From Sympetrum striolatum (Eukaryota; Arthropoda; Insecta; Odonata; Libellulidae), in the NCBI GenBank assembly GCA_947579665.1, contig OX388348.1, positions 1,798,001-1,862,000 of the forward strand: DNA of 64,000 bases, given 5' to 3'. Shown here in pieces: positions 35,866-47,613 of the stretch (position 1 is its first letter; every line of letters starts with the position of its first letter). Both the position numbers and the translations under genes were made by a program. Below the pieces are notes generated by a model that searched no databases, was not told where the DNA came from, and saw only the letters and a program-made list of their open reading frames with translations.

Positions 35866-38043
35866 TTAAATTTCCAACATTATTTTCTGTTCTTCTGCAT
35901 TGGAAATTTTTACTTTAATTTCATGGAGTTCATTCTCTCTTCTTTCTTTTTCTTTATATTCCTTTAATAAAATGCTTTTCTGCAGTTCAATTAGCTCTAA
36001 TTTTGCTTTGGTTAATAAATCTAAATTTTCCTTGGGGCATCTTCTTCTTTTGGTTTGCCTTCTTGAATCTAAAGAATGTAACTAATCATATTTTGTACAA
36101 GATAAACCACTAACATCTAAGATGTAATTATTACATACTGATAAAATTATTATTCTTCAAAAATTCTTCTGCTTTCTCCTCCTTTTCCCTATCCTCAATT
36201 ATTTTAAGTGAAAGAGCTGACAAATGGGTAAACCATTAGATATAAATTGTGAAACAATTTTCACCAAACCTTAAAAATGCTTTTTTCAAAAACTTACTTT
36301 CTACCATTTGACCATCATCTTTTGAAGTCGTTGCAATAACTGAAATCAAAAATTTTCCAAATCTTACATGATTCTTACAATGAGTGCGTATCAAATTTAT
36401 TAATATGAAAAAACAAAGATCTATATTGAGTGAAAGACAGCTGATGAAAGTTTGTTGTGGTAAATGTAAAAAGTATGATTATAGTAAGAGGTAAAAGAAG
36501 TTATACAAGTAAAAGGTTCCATTTGCTTTTCTTTTAAACAAAGAAGTCACAAAATTAAAAAGTGCTATGCTCAATATACCATCTACTTCATTTCCTCTTC
36601 TCATGCAAAGGGTTTCACAGCATAATATGGGAATGTATGCTGTCGTCTAAAAATATAAAGGATCATTATGTTCGTTGAGAAAATAAATACATGTTAAAAC
36701 CTAAATTAATACCATATGCATTTAATAAGATAAAGGAAGAAGTTGTAGGCTAACTTAGCCCAAGTTAGTGTGCACCTTTATGCAAACGAAATGTATCAAA
36801 ACTAATGTGCTTTTTTTAAGCATAAATGGGAAACTAATGGTTTTCAATGACATAGAAAAGTATACACTTTCTTGATATTAGATTCAGACATCATACCTTG
36901 ACAGCTACATCTTTTGCATAAATTCTAATTAGTATTCCAAGAACAACTTAGTACCAATGTCTTAGACAATTACACCTTACAACATGCCATAAGGCTGCTT
37001 ATAGGGTATTAATGAATGTGGTAATGAAATCATTAAGCAACCATCCTCATCCCAAAGACGTCATTTGTAAATCTGGTGTAAAGTGAATCTTGCCATGATG
37101 ACACGGATAAATTGAATAAAAGGAGTAGGTATATCCAGACTCGATCTTCAAATTCTGTAATCTGTGATACAAGCTTTGATGTTTGAGATTATACCTTTGA
37201 GGAGCAGTAAGTTAAAAATTTACCATGCCAGTCACCTTCCAAACTAGCTCATCTGCAACCTGGTAAGAAAGTTTCAGCTATGTTAGACGAATGTCTCGTG
37301 TAGAAATTTCATAGGCTAATCTTACAACTGAATATCCGGATAATAGCAAGATTCCATCGTAGTTAGCACCGAGTATAAATACGTAATAGGATAGTGTGAA
37401 TGTTTTAATCTCTTCCATTAGTTTCAATCTCAAGATGATAGTTAATTCAAGCATATCTACAAAGTATTTACCGTCATCACTTGGGCTTCATCCGCTGTAA
37501 TATCAGTGGAACCTAATATGGAAATATGATATAACCTAACGGTAAGAGATTATGATTAACTGCATTTCTTCATGAATTCTCTGAATTGTGAAATTGTAAA
37601 CCTTACATATAGGAGCATCACTGTCAAGACTTGAGAGCAATCCGCGTCCGTTTAAACCAATCAACACAATACATTTTTCAAACACTGGGTTTTTGATTTT
37701 ATAACTCACTTCAGCACCTCCTGTTCTCAGTAAATTTTGTCGTTCAATAGCCAAGACCTTTTTGGTTGGCATTGAATCATACTTCGCTCGAAGTTTCTGC
37801 CACGATCTATAGGAACCTACCTGGGCATTGAACCTAGCAGCTACTGATTTCCACACTTCCTCCTATCATATGCACAGTGATTAATTACAAACACTTTCTC
37901 ATTAATATAAACCGCAAGAAAAAAAATAAAACGAAACATACCTTCTCCTTCCAAGTATTTGTATCGCTTTTTCTATTCTCGAGAATGCTTTTTCTTTCCT
38001 CGATCAGATCCAACATGATCAATTGTTCGTCAACAGTAAAATT
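35866..38043 (-). CDS. Harbinger Myb/SANT-like DNA-binding protein, six exons
   Basis: On the minus strand, exons inferred from splice sites are 38043-37942 (NPNFTVDEQLIMLDLIEERK), 37862-37607 (VWKSVAARFNAQVGSYRSW and KLRAKYDSMPTKKVLA), 37494-37472, 36339-36298, 36216-36139 and 36068-35866. The first two form a Myb/SANT trihelix of the kind Harbinger elements encode to carry the transposase to DNA and the nucleus. The last is a Lys/Glu-rich coiled coil (KAKLELIELQKSILLKEYKE) ending in a stop at 35866-35868. No stop interrupts the exons as drawn. I cannot see a start ATG in frame: a TAA lies just before NPNF, so either the start is lost or an upstream exon is unseen. Confidence 0.65.
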
Positions 38044-38589
38044 TGGATTTTTTTACAATCTATATTGATTCCATAAGTATTATGAAAGATACGAGACGTA
38101 TAATATTTTCCAAATACCGTCTGCGCCATATTACGATGCGACAATTTTTAAACAAACCTCACATCGCTCATAACTACGGGTATGAGAATTATTCTCAGGC
38201 AAGCCATCTATTAATTAAACTGGCTTGTAACTAAACAGAGTTGTAAACAGTTTTATATTACACCCCTACTACTTAATGTCCACTTTAACTTAATGTGCGC
38301 ATTAGTTGAAAGGAAGAATTAAAAGGACATTATAATACCGGGCCCTAGTATTGTCAATAAATAAGCCAGCTACTTTTTTCTTATTATTCATGCCTTGATA
38401 ATTGTTCGAGCTGAAATGCAAAAGGACTTTTACCTCTTGGGAAACAATAGTGATTTTTACTTGAGAATTTTATACTATTCAAGATATTGAGCCACTGAAC
38501 TTTTACATTTTTATCAAGTATCTTTTAAAATACTGGTAACAATGATAATGTTCTATAGTTACTTAAATCTAACTTATCTTCTTTTTTTA

Positions 38590-39740
38590 ATAACTTAATT
38601 AAGATTGCCCACATCTCACACCCGTACAGGAAAACTTCGCCAAACATAACACATCAACATTTTCAGTTCTAACTTTATGTCGATCTCATTAGATCCTTGT
38701 ATTTCTATAAGGTTTCCTTTGGCATTGCAATTCTTGATTTTATTTCATTACTGCAGTATCGGTCGTCTGATATTTAACCTCCTAGATATATAAACTGTTG
38801 GACTTTTTTATTGGTTTGTCATTAATTTTTATATTGCTGTCAATGTTGTTCTTTTTATTAGCCACAGCCATTCATTTTGTTTTATTGGTATTAATTTTCA
38901 ATCCAAATTTTGTTCCCATTTTATTAACTCTTTGCATTAAATAGCAATGTTGACAGCCATGTCTTACTCCACATTTTACTTCGAACCATTCTGGCAGTTC
39001 TCAATTTACTCTGAAAGCAGCTTCCTGGTTACTATAAAGTATTTGATTTTTTTTTAGGCAGTTGCTATCTATTCCAATCTTATGTAACATCTGTATTAAA
39101 GCTTTCTGGTTAACTTTGTCAGAGGCCTTTTTGAAATCTATAAAACCTAAACAGGTCTTTTTACTATCTTTTAGAGTCCTTTCCAAAATTAGCCTTTTTT
39201 CCATTATAGCATCCCATGTTCCTTTCTTTTCTCTAAAACCATATTAATGATGTGATATATTTTCTTCAATTTGCTTCTTTATTCTCATTAGCATTATCAT
39301 TAGTTCTATTTTACATGCATGTGAAACCAAACTTATTGTTCTATATTTTGAACACACTATTACATGTTATTCTTATGGAATAGGAATCATGACCATTCTT
39401 CTGAAGTTATCTGGTAAAATACATGTACAGAATGTATCGTTTCAAGGGATCATCAAGTGTTGTTAAGGTTCTTATTGATTCTTTGTCCATATGTTTAAAA
39501 ATTTCAATAGGAATGTTATCAATTCCTGCTTCTTTGCCTGCCGTTATTTTATTTATTGCAAAAATTGTTTCTTCTTGTATTATGTTAAGTGAAGTTTTAC
39601 TGCATTAGTTTCTTTCTTTTTACAATCTATTTTCTTCATTATCTGCTACCACTTCACATTCTTTTCCATACTCTCAGTCTTTCCTACTCTCTCAGTAACA
39701 TTTTCCCATTTTTGTCTTTTATTCCCTTTGGTATGATCTT
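38590..39740 (-). pseudogene. RTE-type LINE reverse transcriptase remnant
   Basis: On the minus strand, from about 39240 downward, the order is YGFREKKGT and ERTLKDSKKTCLGFIDFKKA. Next come MLHKIGIDSNCLKK and NQEAAFRVN, then GVRHGCQ and KINTNKTKWLW. These are the palm motifs of RTE-like reverse transcriptases: the first catalytic Asp in FIDFKKA, GVRQGC and the K-T-K motif, with the YADD-type box lost between them. Upstream, ISLVSHACKIEL fits the PISLL region. Stops and a deletion show it is dead. Confidence 0.65.
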
Positions 39741-39744
39741 CCTG

Positions 39745-41050
39745 AGCTACTAATTTCCTTAATTGATTGATGTAATTTATTAATTTAATGTTTATTATGT
39801 AGTTCTTCTATTTATTTACATTTTTCAGAAAGCCATTTTTCTTTATCTTCTCTACATGTATTTCTTATTGATCTCTTTAACATGTTCCGTGCAGTGTCGA
39901 TTTCATTGGTTGCTATCCAATGGCTGAATACTTTTTATATAATATTTATATATATAAATAATATAATAGAATAATAAAATTATATAAATAATATTTCAAT
40001 TGTACATAGAATTTTAGCTCTATATGCTGCAATAAGTTTTAAAAAATTTATGCTAACTTTCATCAGTTTTTAAAAATATTTCTGGCGTGATATGCTGCTC
40101 TCAGCCACGGGATAGGACCAACGTGAGCAGCATATGCCGCTCTCTGCACGGAACGCGTTTCAATAGTCGTCAGCATTTCTTCCCTTTGAAATTCTTATTT
40201 TTTCCATCAATTGTAGTGTGGATTGCATAATCTGTGGTTTCTCTCCTTCATTCTTGCGTTTTCCTTCCTCCATTGCCTTTGTGATAGCCTCTTTCATTTA
40301 ACCTTTGGATCTCTACCTTGCCTTGCATTGGTATATGACATCTTTTCTGTTATTTTCTATTTTAATGATTTAACAGTCCCATCCTCTTTCAATTAGTTTA
40401 GATTCCAAGTTTTGTTTATATAGAGGTTTTTGTTACATTTATTCTGCATACTACTGGATTACGACCTGACTCACAATCTACCCCTGACATGGCTTTGCTG
40501 TTTTCAGTACAATTGTTATATCTATTTTAAATAAATTTCAAAGAGAAAACACATATGGTAATGGAATTCGAGTATAATTTTCACAATTATACAAATACTA
40601 AACAAGAACACTTAAACAAACACAGGTATCCAAGAATTCGCTTTGGTGAACATAAATATAGACAGTTCCTCTATTTAGATATGGTCTTTTCTACAAATAT
40701 CCTTAAAAAGGATTCATAGCGTAAAGAAAACTATTTTTAAATTGTTATTTGATGGAATAAGTATTAAAATGCAAATACTTTTAACATTTGAAATAATCCT
40801 AAGCCTTCTAGTAGAAATAACAGTCAGCTAGCATTAGTTTTCCTTACTATGAATAATTAAAATGAAAATCCGTCATATGTAATTTTTTTCAAATCAAGAT
40901 ACATTGCGAAGAAAGATAACTTTTCATCATTATTTCCATTACAGGGTTTATTTTTTGTGTAAGGAACGTTACTAAATGAAATTTCACAAATAATTGTGAA
41001 ATCTTTGATAGTAATTTTAAAATAGGCTCAGTACTCCGTTAAGTTAAAGC
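39745..41050. other. AT-rich stretch, nothing assigned
   Basis: Its left part may still be decayed RTE sequence on the minus strand. TATATAA-rich sequence occurs at 39930-40000. No coding frame or element end is convincing. Confidence 0.4.
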
Positions 41051-41142
41051 AGATTGATGGGTTAGATGGAAGAAGAGACTTTTAAGTCTCAATCTCGCCC
41101 AAATAAAGACGACTTATTATTATTATTATTATTATTATCGAT
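41050..41142 (+). repeat. Probable LINE 3' end with (TTA)n tail
   Basis: GATGGGTTAGATGG, AGTCTCAATCTCGCCC and AATAAAGACGAC run directly into eight TTA units. Short-period tails of this kind end many non-LTR elements. The upstream coding part is not visible on this strand. Confidence 0.4.
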
Positions 41143-41714
41143 TAAAAATAGTGAGTTTCAATGAGAATATTGAGAACATTTACTGTTAATTCCAAAGATG
41201 GTTTTATCTGTAAGAGATAATAAATGTTAAACCAGTGGGGAATAATATTAATGCTTTATGATTATATTTGTGACCTCATTACAATGTTTTTGCATCCACA
41301 CTTGAGAAACATGGTTCTACAGTTTCGATAGGAATTATTTTGGCATCGGCTCATTTACATTTCAAACTACCAATTGAATAAATTTACGATGAAATTCATA
41401 AAGATGGAGGAAACACCTTCTAAGCTGATTTAAATAGGCACTTAAATACATAAAAATATATTTCCTTTAGAAGAAAACAGTGGCACATTTAAAGGAAAGC
41501 TCGCTTATTATCTACTAGATTTAAAATAGAAATTCAACTTATCATCATCACTATTATGGCACAAATAAGTGGCTGGTTATTTCATCATTGATATTTCTTT
41601 TTGGTGATGTGTTACTTTTGAACAAATACAGTATTTTTAAGAAATGAAAATCAAATTTCATGTCACCTTTTACTTGTTGTTCTATGCTCGAAGTGGTAAT
41701 TTTTCTTTAACTTA

Positions 41715-42324
41715 CTGTCCATGCAAAAAGTCTAGATACTCGAGTTTGAAGTGTTGTATCTCAGTAACATATTCATCGATAGCAATGAAATAAACTGAAA
41801 ATGAAAGAAAATTTATTTCTACGTTTTGTGAATACCATCAGCGATTTTTTACCGTATCAACAAATTTTTTATTTGTCATTGTATAAAAAAACACGGTTTT
41901 TGGCGCTCAGAAAGCGGTAGCTCCACTTTGAACGCTAATTTTTCAAAAACTTCTCAAGTCATCATCATGAGACTTCATAAGGTGCAAGATCAATCTTTTA
42001 TAAATGCACTCGCTGAAGCAGAACCTCGTTACTATTTATCCAAAAATTGTTGATAAAGAAAACTGCTATTTTTGTTATTTAACTACCTACGAGACATTTT
42101 AAAGTGCCGTAGTCACTGCATATACGCACTGTTGACAAATTTGATAATTTTTACAATGAAAAATTACTACCATTGTCCATGTAGGTTTTTTTAATCCTTG
42201 TTTTGTGGAGTGCTCAGCCCGCCTATCTCACCAAGAAAGTGGACGGAAGGGGGTGGAAAAAGCGTTCGAGGTTACTGAAATACAAAACTTCAAACTCGAG
42301 TATCTAGACATTTTGCATGGGCAG
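41715..42324. mobile_element. MITE with ~54 bp inverted ends, TA flanks
   Basis: CTGTCCATGCAAAAAGTC at the left matches the inverted right end CTGCCCATGCAAAATGTC, and similarity continues through TCTAGATACTCGAGTTTG and beyond. TA lies on both sides. A second, rearranged copy is at 53307-54620. Confidence 0.8.
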
Positions 42325-42715
42325 TAGGTTGAAAATGGAGGACATGAAGAGGAACGGTAAAATCATTTTTCTGGTTAGGATAGAGAGATTTTGGAGTATA
42401 TTTATTTATTTCTTTGAAGAAGAAGAACTGACAACTCCAAATATCATGGAATCTTCCTTGTCAGTTTGTTACCAAGTCCTATAATTCTCCTTCCCAATTC
42501 TCAGACCCCAAAACAGCCTGAAATGTGTATAATAAATGTACTTTTATCAATCAAAATGAAGTACCTTAAATACTGAAGTTGTATGACTAAATGCATATCA
42601 CTATCAACCATCATTATTTGGATAATAAATTAACAGATTTATTATTAATTTCCGGATTAATGTAATACTTTAAGTAATTGGAAACGATATCAATTCAAAT
42701 ATTTTAAATTTCCAT

Positions 42716-42964
42716 TCACATGAAGCATTCACCAGTTTTTATATAATTAGCAAATGCAATTTTGGAAAAGTTAGCATTTTTACTCCTTTGAAATTTTATC
42801 AGGTGATTTATTGTATCGCCTTGACCATTGAGTAAACTCTGCTTAGCTCTAATTGCAATAAACAGAATCATTAAATTTACCCTAGGTTGGCAATACTGTA
42901 TTGAGGATTTCAGGAGTGGGCCCACAATAGCATTATAAATTAAGATTTTAGATTTTTTGGACAA
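42716..42964 (-). pseudogene. Non-LTR reverse transcriptase C-terminal remnant
   Basis: KKSKILIYNAIVGPLLKSSI followed by AIRAKQSLLN has the shape of the C-terminal domain after the catalytic part (IYNAIVRPHLEYC-type phrase in LINEs). Only 82 residues remain. The clade is unclear. Confidence 0.45.
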
Positions 42965-43251
42965 TTAATGTAGCCTACTTCAATATGAAACTTTTTGGTA
43001 AAAATATGGTGTTTGAATCTCATACTCCTCTCAATATAAAAACCAAAATAGTTTATTGTATCGATCCACTCAAAATTGTTTTTTGCATTAATATACTAAA
43101 TAGATTTAGATCTATCAAACCAAACAATACAGTATAAACATTGATTAATATCTTAAATTAAAAACCGCATTGGAGTTTCATCCTGGGTTAGGAAGATCTG
43201 TCTATATCTGTTTAGCAGTAACTTATCTTTTAAATAAAATATTCGAGATGC

Positions 43252-43690
43252 GATAGGAAAAGCGAATAGAATGCAAAGATTAACTGGTAGAACGTTGAGA
43301 GGATGCTCATCGAGAGTTAAAGAAATAGCTAACTTTTCTCTTATTCGTCCGAGTCTTGAATACTGCTGTGCGGTTTGGGAACCACACGAAGTAGGTTTAG
43401 TCTCAGATAGATGGTCCAGAGTAGAGCAGCCCGATTCGTTTGCGGGGATTTCAGGTTTGATAGCAGCGTTACGGCAATGATAGAGTCCCTCAGTTGGAAT
43501 TCACTACAGATAAGAAGATCTGAATATCGTCGGAAACTTTTCGAAAAGTTCATTCGTTCAGAATTTATAGACGAAGTAAGTGAAATGTTAGTGCCAGTAA
43601 GGAGCGATCTCCGAGAGGCATCGACGAAGCGTTATAGGGAAGTTATCGCAAGGCTATTAGTGATGCTAATAGGTAGGAATGAATAATGGT
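43252..43690 (+). pseudogene. CR1-like LINE C-terminal remnant
   Basis: The plus strand reads QRLTGRTLRGCSSRVKEIA, FSLIRPSLEYCCAVWEPHEV, then after a frame change VQSRAARFVCGDFRFDSSV and SLSWNSLQIRRSEYRRKLF. This aligns in order with the C-terminal part of the intact copy at 47614-49371 (LALVRPHLEYACSVWDP, KVQRKAIRFVKNCY, GWESLEDRRKIQRINLL). It ends a few bases before a 3' hairpin like that copy's. It is a different subfamily with one frameshift. Confidence 0.75.
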
Positions 43691-43699
43691 GGTGTATTA

Positions 43700-43765
43700 C
43701 ACCCCCTGCCATGCGCCTCTGGCGGCTCGCGGGTATATATCTAAATCTATATGTAAAAGGTTCTT
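43700..43765 (+). other. CR1-like LINE 3' hairpin and tail
   Basis: CCCCCTGCCATGCGCC and GGCGGCTCGCGGG pair around a TCT loop, followed by TATATCTAAATCTATATG, a short-period tail. The same structure follows the copy ending at 49371. Confidence 0.65.
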
Positions 43766-43979
43766 TTTCGAAATGAAACCTTTATTCTCATTTTCCAAGC
43801 GTTCTGACGCCTCTTGGGGGGGGGGGAAACCCTGAAGAAGCATGAGATGGGGTGGGGTCCTATCCTGCTAGATACACCCTCAAATTGGGTGGAGCTTTAC
43901 AAGAAAATGTGAGCATCCTTCCTAATCGTTGCGCAACTTGAAGGGTGTTGAACGCCGGATCAACAACTAAGGATTCTCA

Positions 43980-44003
43980 ATTGGCAAATCCTGGCTGCGC
44001 CAC
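43980..44003 (-). repeat. Fragment of hAT element end
   Basis: On the minus strand this reads CAGTGGCGCAGCCAGGATTT, identical to the first 20 bases of the element at 11768. It looks like a solo end or a new copy whose other end is lost. Confidence 0.6.
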
Positions 44004-44240
44004 TGCCTCACCCGTATGAAGGCACTTGAAACTTGTTTTTTTAATGACACGATGTAGGCACGCTAGGCGAAGAAGGATACAATGTCCGAATGTAAGAACA
44101 AATGCGCTGGAAAAAGGAATACTTTCGGGTGATTTTAGAAAGTCCAAATCACGGTCATATAATCCATAATCAGCCCTTTCAGCTGTAAGCACCACATTAA
44201 TCGCGCTAGCGGCTACTTTCCATTTCCGACGAACAATGTA

Positions 44241-44728
44241 CCGTAATTTTCCAATTATAATACGCACCCACTATAAGACGCACATTCGTTATTACGAGCG
44301 CAATTGGAGAATTTTCTTATCACCATGTATAATACGCATTTGGCTTTTAGAGAATGGAATTCTACGCTATTATTCGCGTATGGTCATCTGCCATCAGCAC
44401 CCGACAGATCACCGCGCAAGCATGGAATGCGGCTAATGGATGGCTTTCCCCCTTGCTCTTCCTCACTTTGATTTCTCAATGTTACGATCTATCAGTAACA
44501 GGTTCTTCCCCTCTGAAGTTTTGTTTTAATGTAATAATTTCATTAATATGCAGCAGTGTTCTTTTCAGAATAAACGTGAATTCAGAATACATATATGTAT
44601 GTTATTTACTTCAAATGTCATCTACCGCCCGAATAAAAGATGATGTTTGTAACTACGTATAATACGCACTCTACTTTTTTGACGTATTTTCGAGGAAAGA
44701 AATGCGTACTATATATGGAGAATTACGG
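44241..44728. mobile_element. Tc/mariner-type MITE (CCGTAATTTTCC ends)
   Basis: CCGTAATTTTCC at the left and GGAGAATTACGG at the right are inverted, each next to TA. ATAATACGCAC-type phrases recur inside both ends. The 488 bp holds no coding sequence. Confidence 0.75.
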
Positions 44729-45019
44729 TACTTATTTGCTTTTCGGAGGGAGGAACGGAAGAACCGTCAGACTAAATATTAGAATAATTGCGCTCGAAAA
44801 AAAACGTAGTCGCAGTTTTCGAAAGTAGCCCAAATCGCGGTCATTGAATAAGCAACCCGCCCATTGGGCGGAATACCGCCACAGGGACTTTCAAAACCGC
44901 CCCTGAGCACCTGAAGATAGCCCAATTCGCGGAAATAAGCCCAATCTGGCAACCCGGCTTGCAGACCGAGTCATCGCGCTCTAATACGCAGCGGCTGTCA
45001 CGGGTCGAAGAGATAAAAA

Positions 45020-45185
45020 TAGCAGCCAAGATATTCCCAAGGAAAAACGGACTTTAAAAAAGTCTTACGGGGCCGGGAACCGAACCTGGGATCTTCCTCT
45101 ATCCGGGAGGCTGCCTTAAACCATCTAGGCTTCCCGGCCAGAAGATTTTAACAAGCCGTTTTGGGAGCTCAGTGTGCAAGGGCAA
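45020..45185 (-). repeat. SINE with tRNA-like module, minus strand
   Basis: On the minus strand a tRNA-like head (45140-45069) has GCCTAGATGG (A box) and AGGTTCGGTTCCC (B box). It is followed by AGACTTTTTTAAAGTCCG and TTTTTCCTTGGGA. A further ~40 bases before the head (AACGGCTTGTTAAAAT) also match the copy at 49567. Confidence 0.7.
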
Positions 45186-45249
45186 GTGTGGTTTCGCCCG
45201 ACTGTGTGGCATCGTCCACGAGCCATGGCCTCATAGAGGCAACACAAAG

Positions 45250-45312
45250 TGGTGATTCCCGGCCCCGTCAGATTTTTTTCAAGTCCGTTTATCCTTGGGA
45301 TTTCTCCTTGGT
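45250..45312 (+). repeat. SINE 3' part, plus strand
   Basis: GATTCCCGGCCCCGTCAG, then TTTTTTTCAAGTCCGTTTAT and CCTTGGGATTT, repeats the last part of the B arm and the body of the SINE. With 45020-45185 it forms an inverted pair about 65 bp apart. Confidence 0.65.
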
Positions 45313-45520
45313 GCAGAGTCACCTCAACCCTTTCCTTGAGCCAAGATATTGCCAAGTATCCGCTGTCGTTACCGGTGGACGACGTGGTCGTAGATGCTTC
45401 CGCAAACGAAATGCCAAGTACCATCTATAAAATTATAAATTAGGGGATATACCAAAGAAAAATCAGCTGCCGGTAGAGGCGAGTGATTATTTTACCCCGG
45501 GGGTCTACCGAGTCCCATGC

Positions 45521-45562
45521 AGTGGCGGATCAAGGTGGGGGGGGGAAGGGGGAAATTCCCCC
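45521..45562. repeat. hAT-like terminus (one end)
   Basis: CAGTGGCGGATCAAGG followed by a G-run resembles a hAT end. I found no matching inverted end within several kilobases. Confidence 0.4.
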
Positions 45563-45798
45563 CCTCACATCCAAGAGAATATATTTTCCGAGGCCAATCA
45601 TTTAATACTTATAAACCGAGCGTCGTCTATAGATGACATGTTGCCGCATGGTGTCCCTTTACACGAGGCCTACGAAAATCAAATCAGAAAATCGGCGGTC
45701 AGTCAAATGAAAACTGGCATGCAATTCAGGGGGGAAGCGTAAACGAAAGGCCTTCGTCGCCGCTTTCTCCTGCGGCCACCAGAAATTCATTTTCACCC

Positions 45799-47605
45799 TT
45801 GTCCCCTCCAAGCCCGAACCGGCTGCGTTTTGATAACGATATTGATAAAAATACGGAAACAAATAGAATTTCAAAACTGGAGCGATTTCCACCGATTAAT
45901 TTAGACATTATCACCAATTGGGTCCAACTATTCAAAAAACTTCGCTCTGGATGCGAAATGCAACCGATTGAGCAAATGGCAGGGAAAAAATTGCTTAAAT
46001 GTAGTACAATTAACGATTTTTTAACTGTTAAAGACATTTTAATTAAGGATAATATTGACTTTTTTACCTACCGATTCGCGACTGAAAAGAAGCAAAATTT
46101 TACAATCCGAGACCTACGTTTTAACATTTTAACAACCGACATTGAAGATTCGTTACCTGAACAGAAAATAGCTTTTAATGAGATAGCGCAACCGAAAACA
46201 ACTAGACCAACATAAAAAGATCTTGAGAAAGGAATGAAATCAGTTCCTCTCAGACCGGTTCCTCTTTTTCAAATCGAAATAGACAACGCCGACATGGTTG
46301 AAATGTTTTTAAATATTAGAATAGTTACTGGTTTTAAAGTTAGACTTGAAAAATGTTAATCTCCACCTCTTGTGGTCCACCACAATGTCAGCAATACGGA
46401 CACGTCGACAAAGCATGCCTAATGTGTCAAGTGCGGCCTTAATCATCACACCGAAGAAGCCTGTCTATCAGCCGGCCATATGTGCAATCATCCGGTAAGC
46501 TACCGTGGCTGTCCGACTTATCACTCCCTAAAAAATAAAATTAAATTGCTAAAAGAAAAGGCGCGACTGAAATTAAATGTAAACAGAGTACCTGATGTAC
46601 CGATAATAATTTCCCGCCGATCGCGCAAATAAAACGTCAGACTCCGCGGCGGCAAAAAAACTTTCTCTCGCGATCCTATTTCGATGCACATCGAGAGAAT
46701 GAAAGAGAGAGTTTCCCTAACTGCCCAATTGAAAGCCCAAAAATCAACCACATACGCAGTCAACAATTAACGAAGGGAATAATTGGAACAGCAAAATCAA
46801 AACCTGGATCGCCCAATTATTTAATTTAATCTCCGACGAAAAAACCAACGAGGCACCATTTTTCAATCATGTTATTGAAACTACGAATGCATTTTTAAAT
46901 TTAAATCATGGATGGATCACTAAATGTTTTGGAATGGAATGTCGATGGGATTCTGGGAAAGAAAATTGAATTTGCAAATTTTCTAATAAGAAAGGCCATA
47001 CAAAGAGCGCTCGTTTGTGAAACCCTTTTAACAACCCAAAAGGTATTAGACATTCCAGATTAAAATATTTTATAGATGCGATGAGAAAACAGCCGTTCGC
47101 GGAACTGCCATATTAATTCGTAAAAAATTTTAATCGGCAGAACTTGGTCTCCCAAAATTAAAACAACTAAAATCAACCGGGGCCGAAATCGTTCTAGGTC
47201 ATTTACATTTACATTTAAACCCTGCAATCCGCCAGTGGCGCGTGACAGGGGGTCCAATCGTAATATCTGTTGATAAGCATCCTCAAAACAAACTGCTAAT
47301 ATCTAATCTTAAAAAATTGAAAATGAAATTCAGCAATACTTTGACGATCATCGGAGGCGATCTAAATGCAAAATATCCCGCCTGGGGCCGTCACGCGGCT
47401 AACCCATCGGGAAAACTTTTATTTAATTTTCTAAACGAATGCTGTTTCACGCTGCAGGCGAACCAACCCACTGTTTAAGCGGACAAATCCACGCGGCCGA
47501 TATTTTAGATGTTTTTATTTCTACATTTTTGACGAATGACTTGTAAGCAGCAGTCATCAATGACCTTGCTTCAGACCACCTCCCTGTAAATTTTAAAACT
47601 CGACA
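45799..47605 (+). pseudogene. Jockey-type LINE: ORF1 and endonuclease, decayed
   Basis: ORF1 from 45799 reads FPPINLDIITNWVQLFKKLR and IKDNIDFFTYRFATEKKQNF. Zinc-knuckle debris follows near 46385-46515 (CPQCQQYGHVDKACLM, then a CCHC-like stretch ending YRGCPTYHSL), the gag-like plan of Jockey elements. ORF2 starts near 46910 (MDGSLNVLEWNVDGILGKKI) with the endonuclease phrases LTIIGGDLNAKYPAWGRHA at about 47344-47400 and SDHLPVNF near 47570-47595. Frameshifts and stops are frequent. The reading stops at 47605 where the CR1-like element begins, and the gene resumes at about 49455. Confidence 0.75.
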
Positions 47606-47613
47606 CGAATATA

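Larger units (their letters stand above)
32836..38345. mobile_element. PIF/Harbinger transposon, nearly complete, two genes
   Basis: Ends GAGCTCGGTATTATAATGTC and, inverted, GGGCCCGGTATTATAATGTC enclose 5.5 kb. Inside are a plus-strand HARBI1-like transposase (33789-35795) and a minus-strand Myb/SANT-like protein gene (38043-35866), converging at their 3' ends, the usual two-gene Harbinger plan. I could not see a matching 3-bp target duplication (flanks are CAA and TAG), perhaps because of later mutation. Confidence 0.85.

Noticed and set aside
45521..45562. A complete hAT element starting at 45521
   Set aside because: Only one terminus is visible, so it is kept as a fragment rather than an element.
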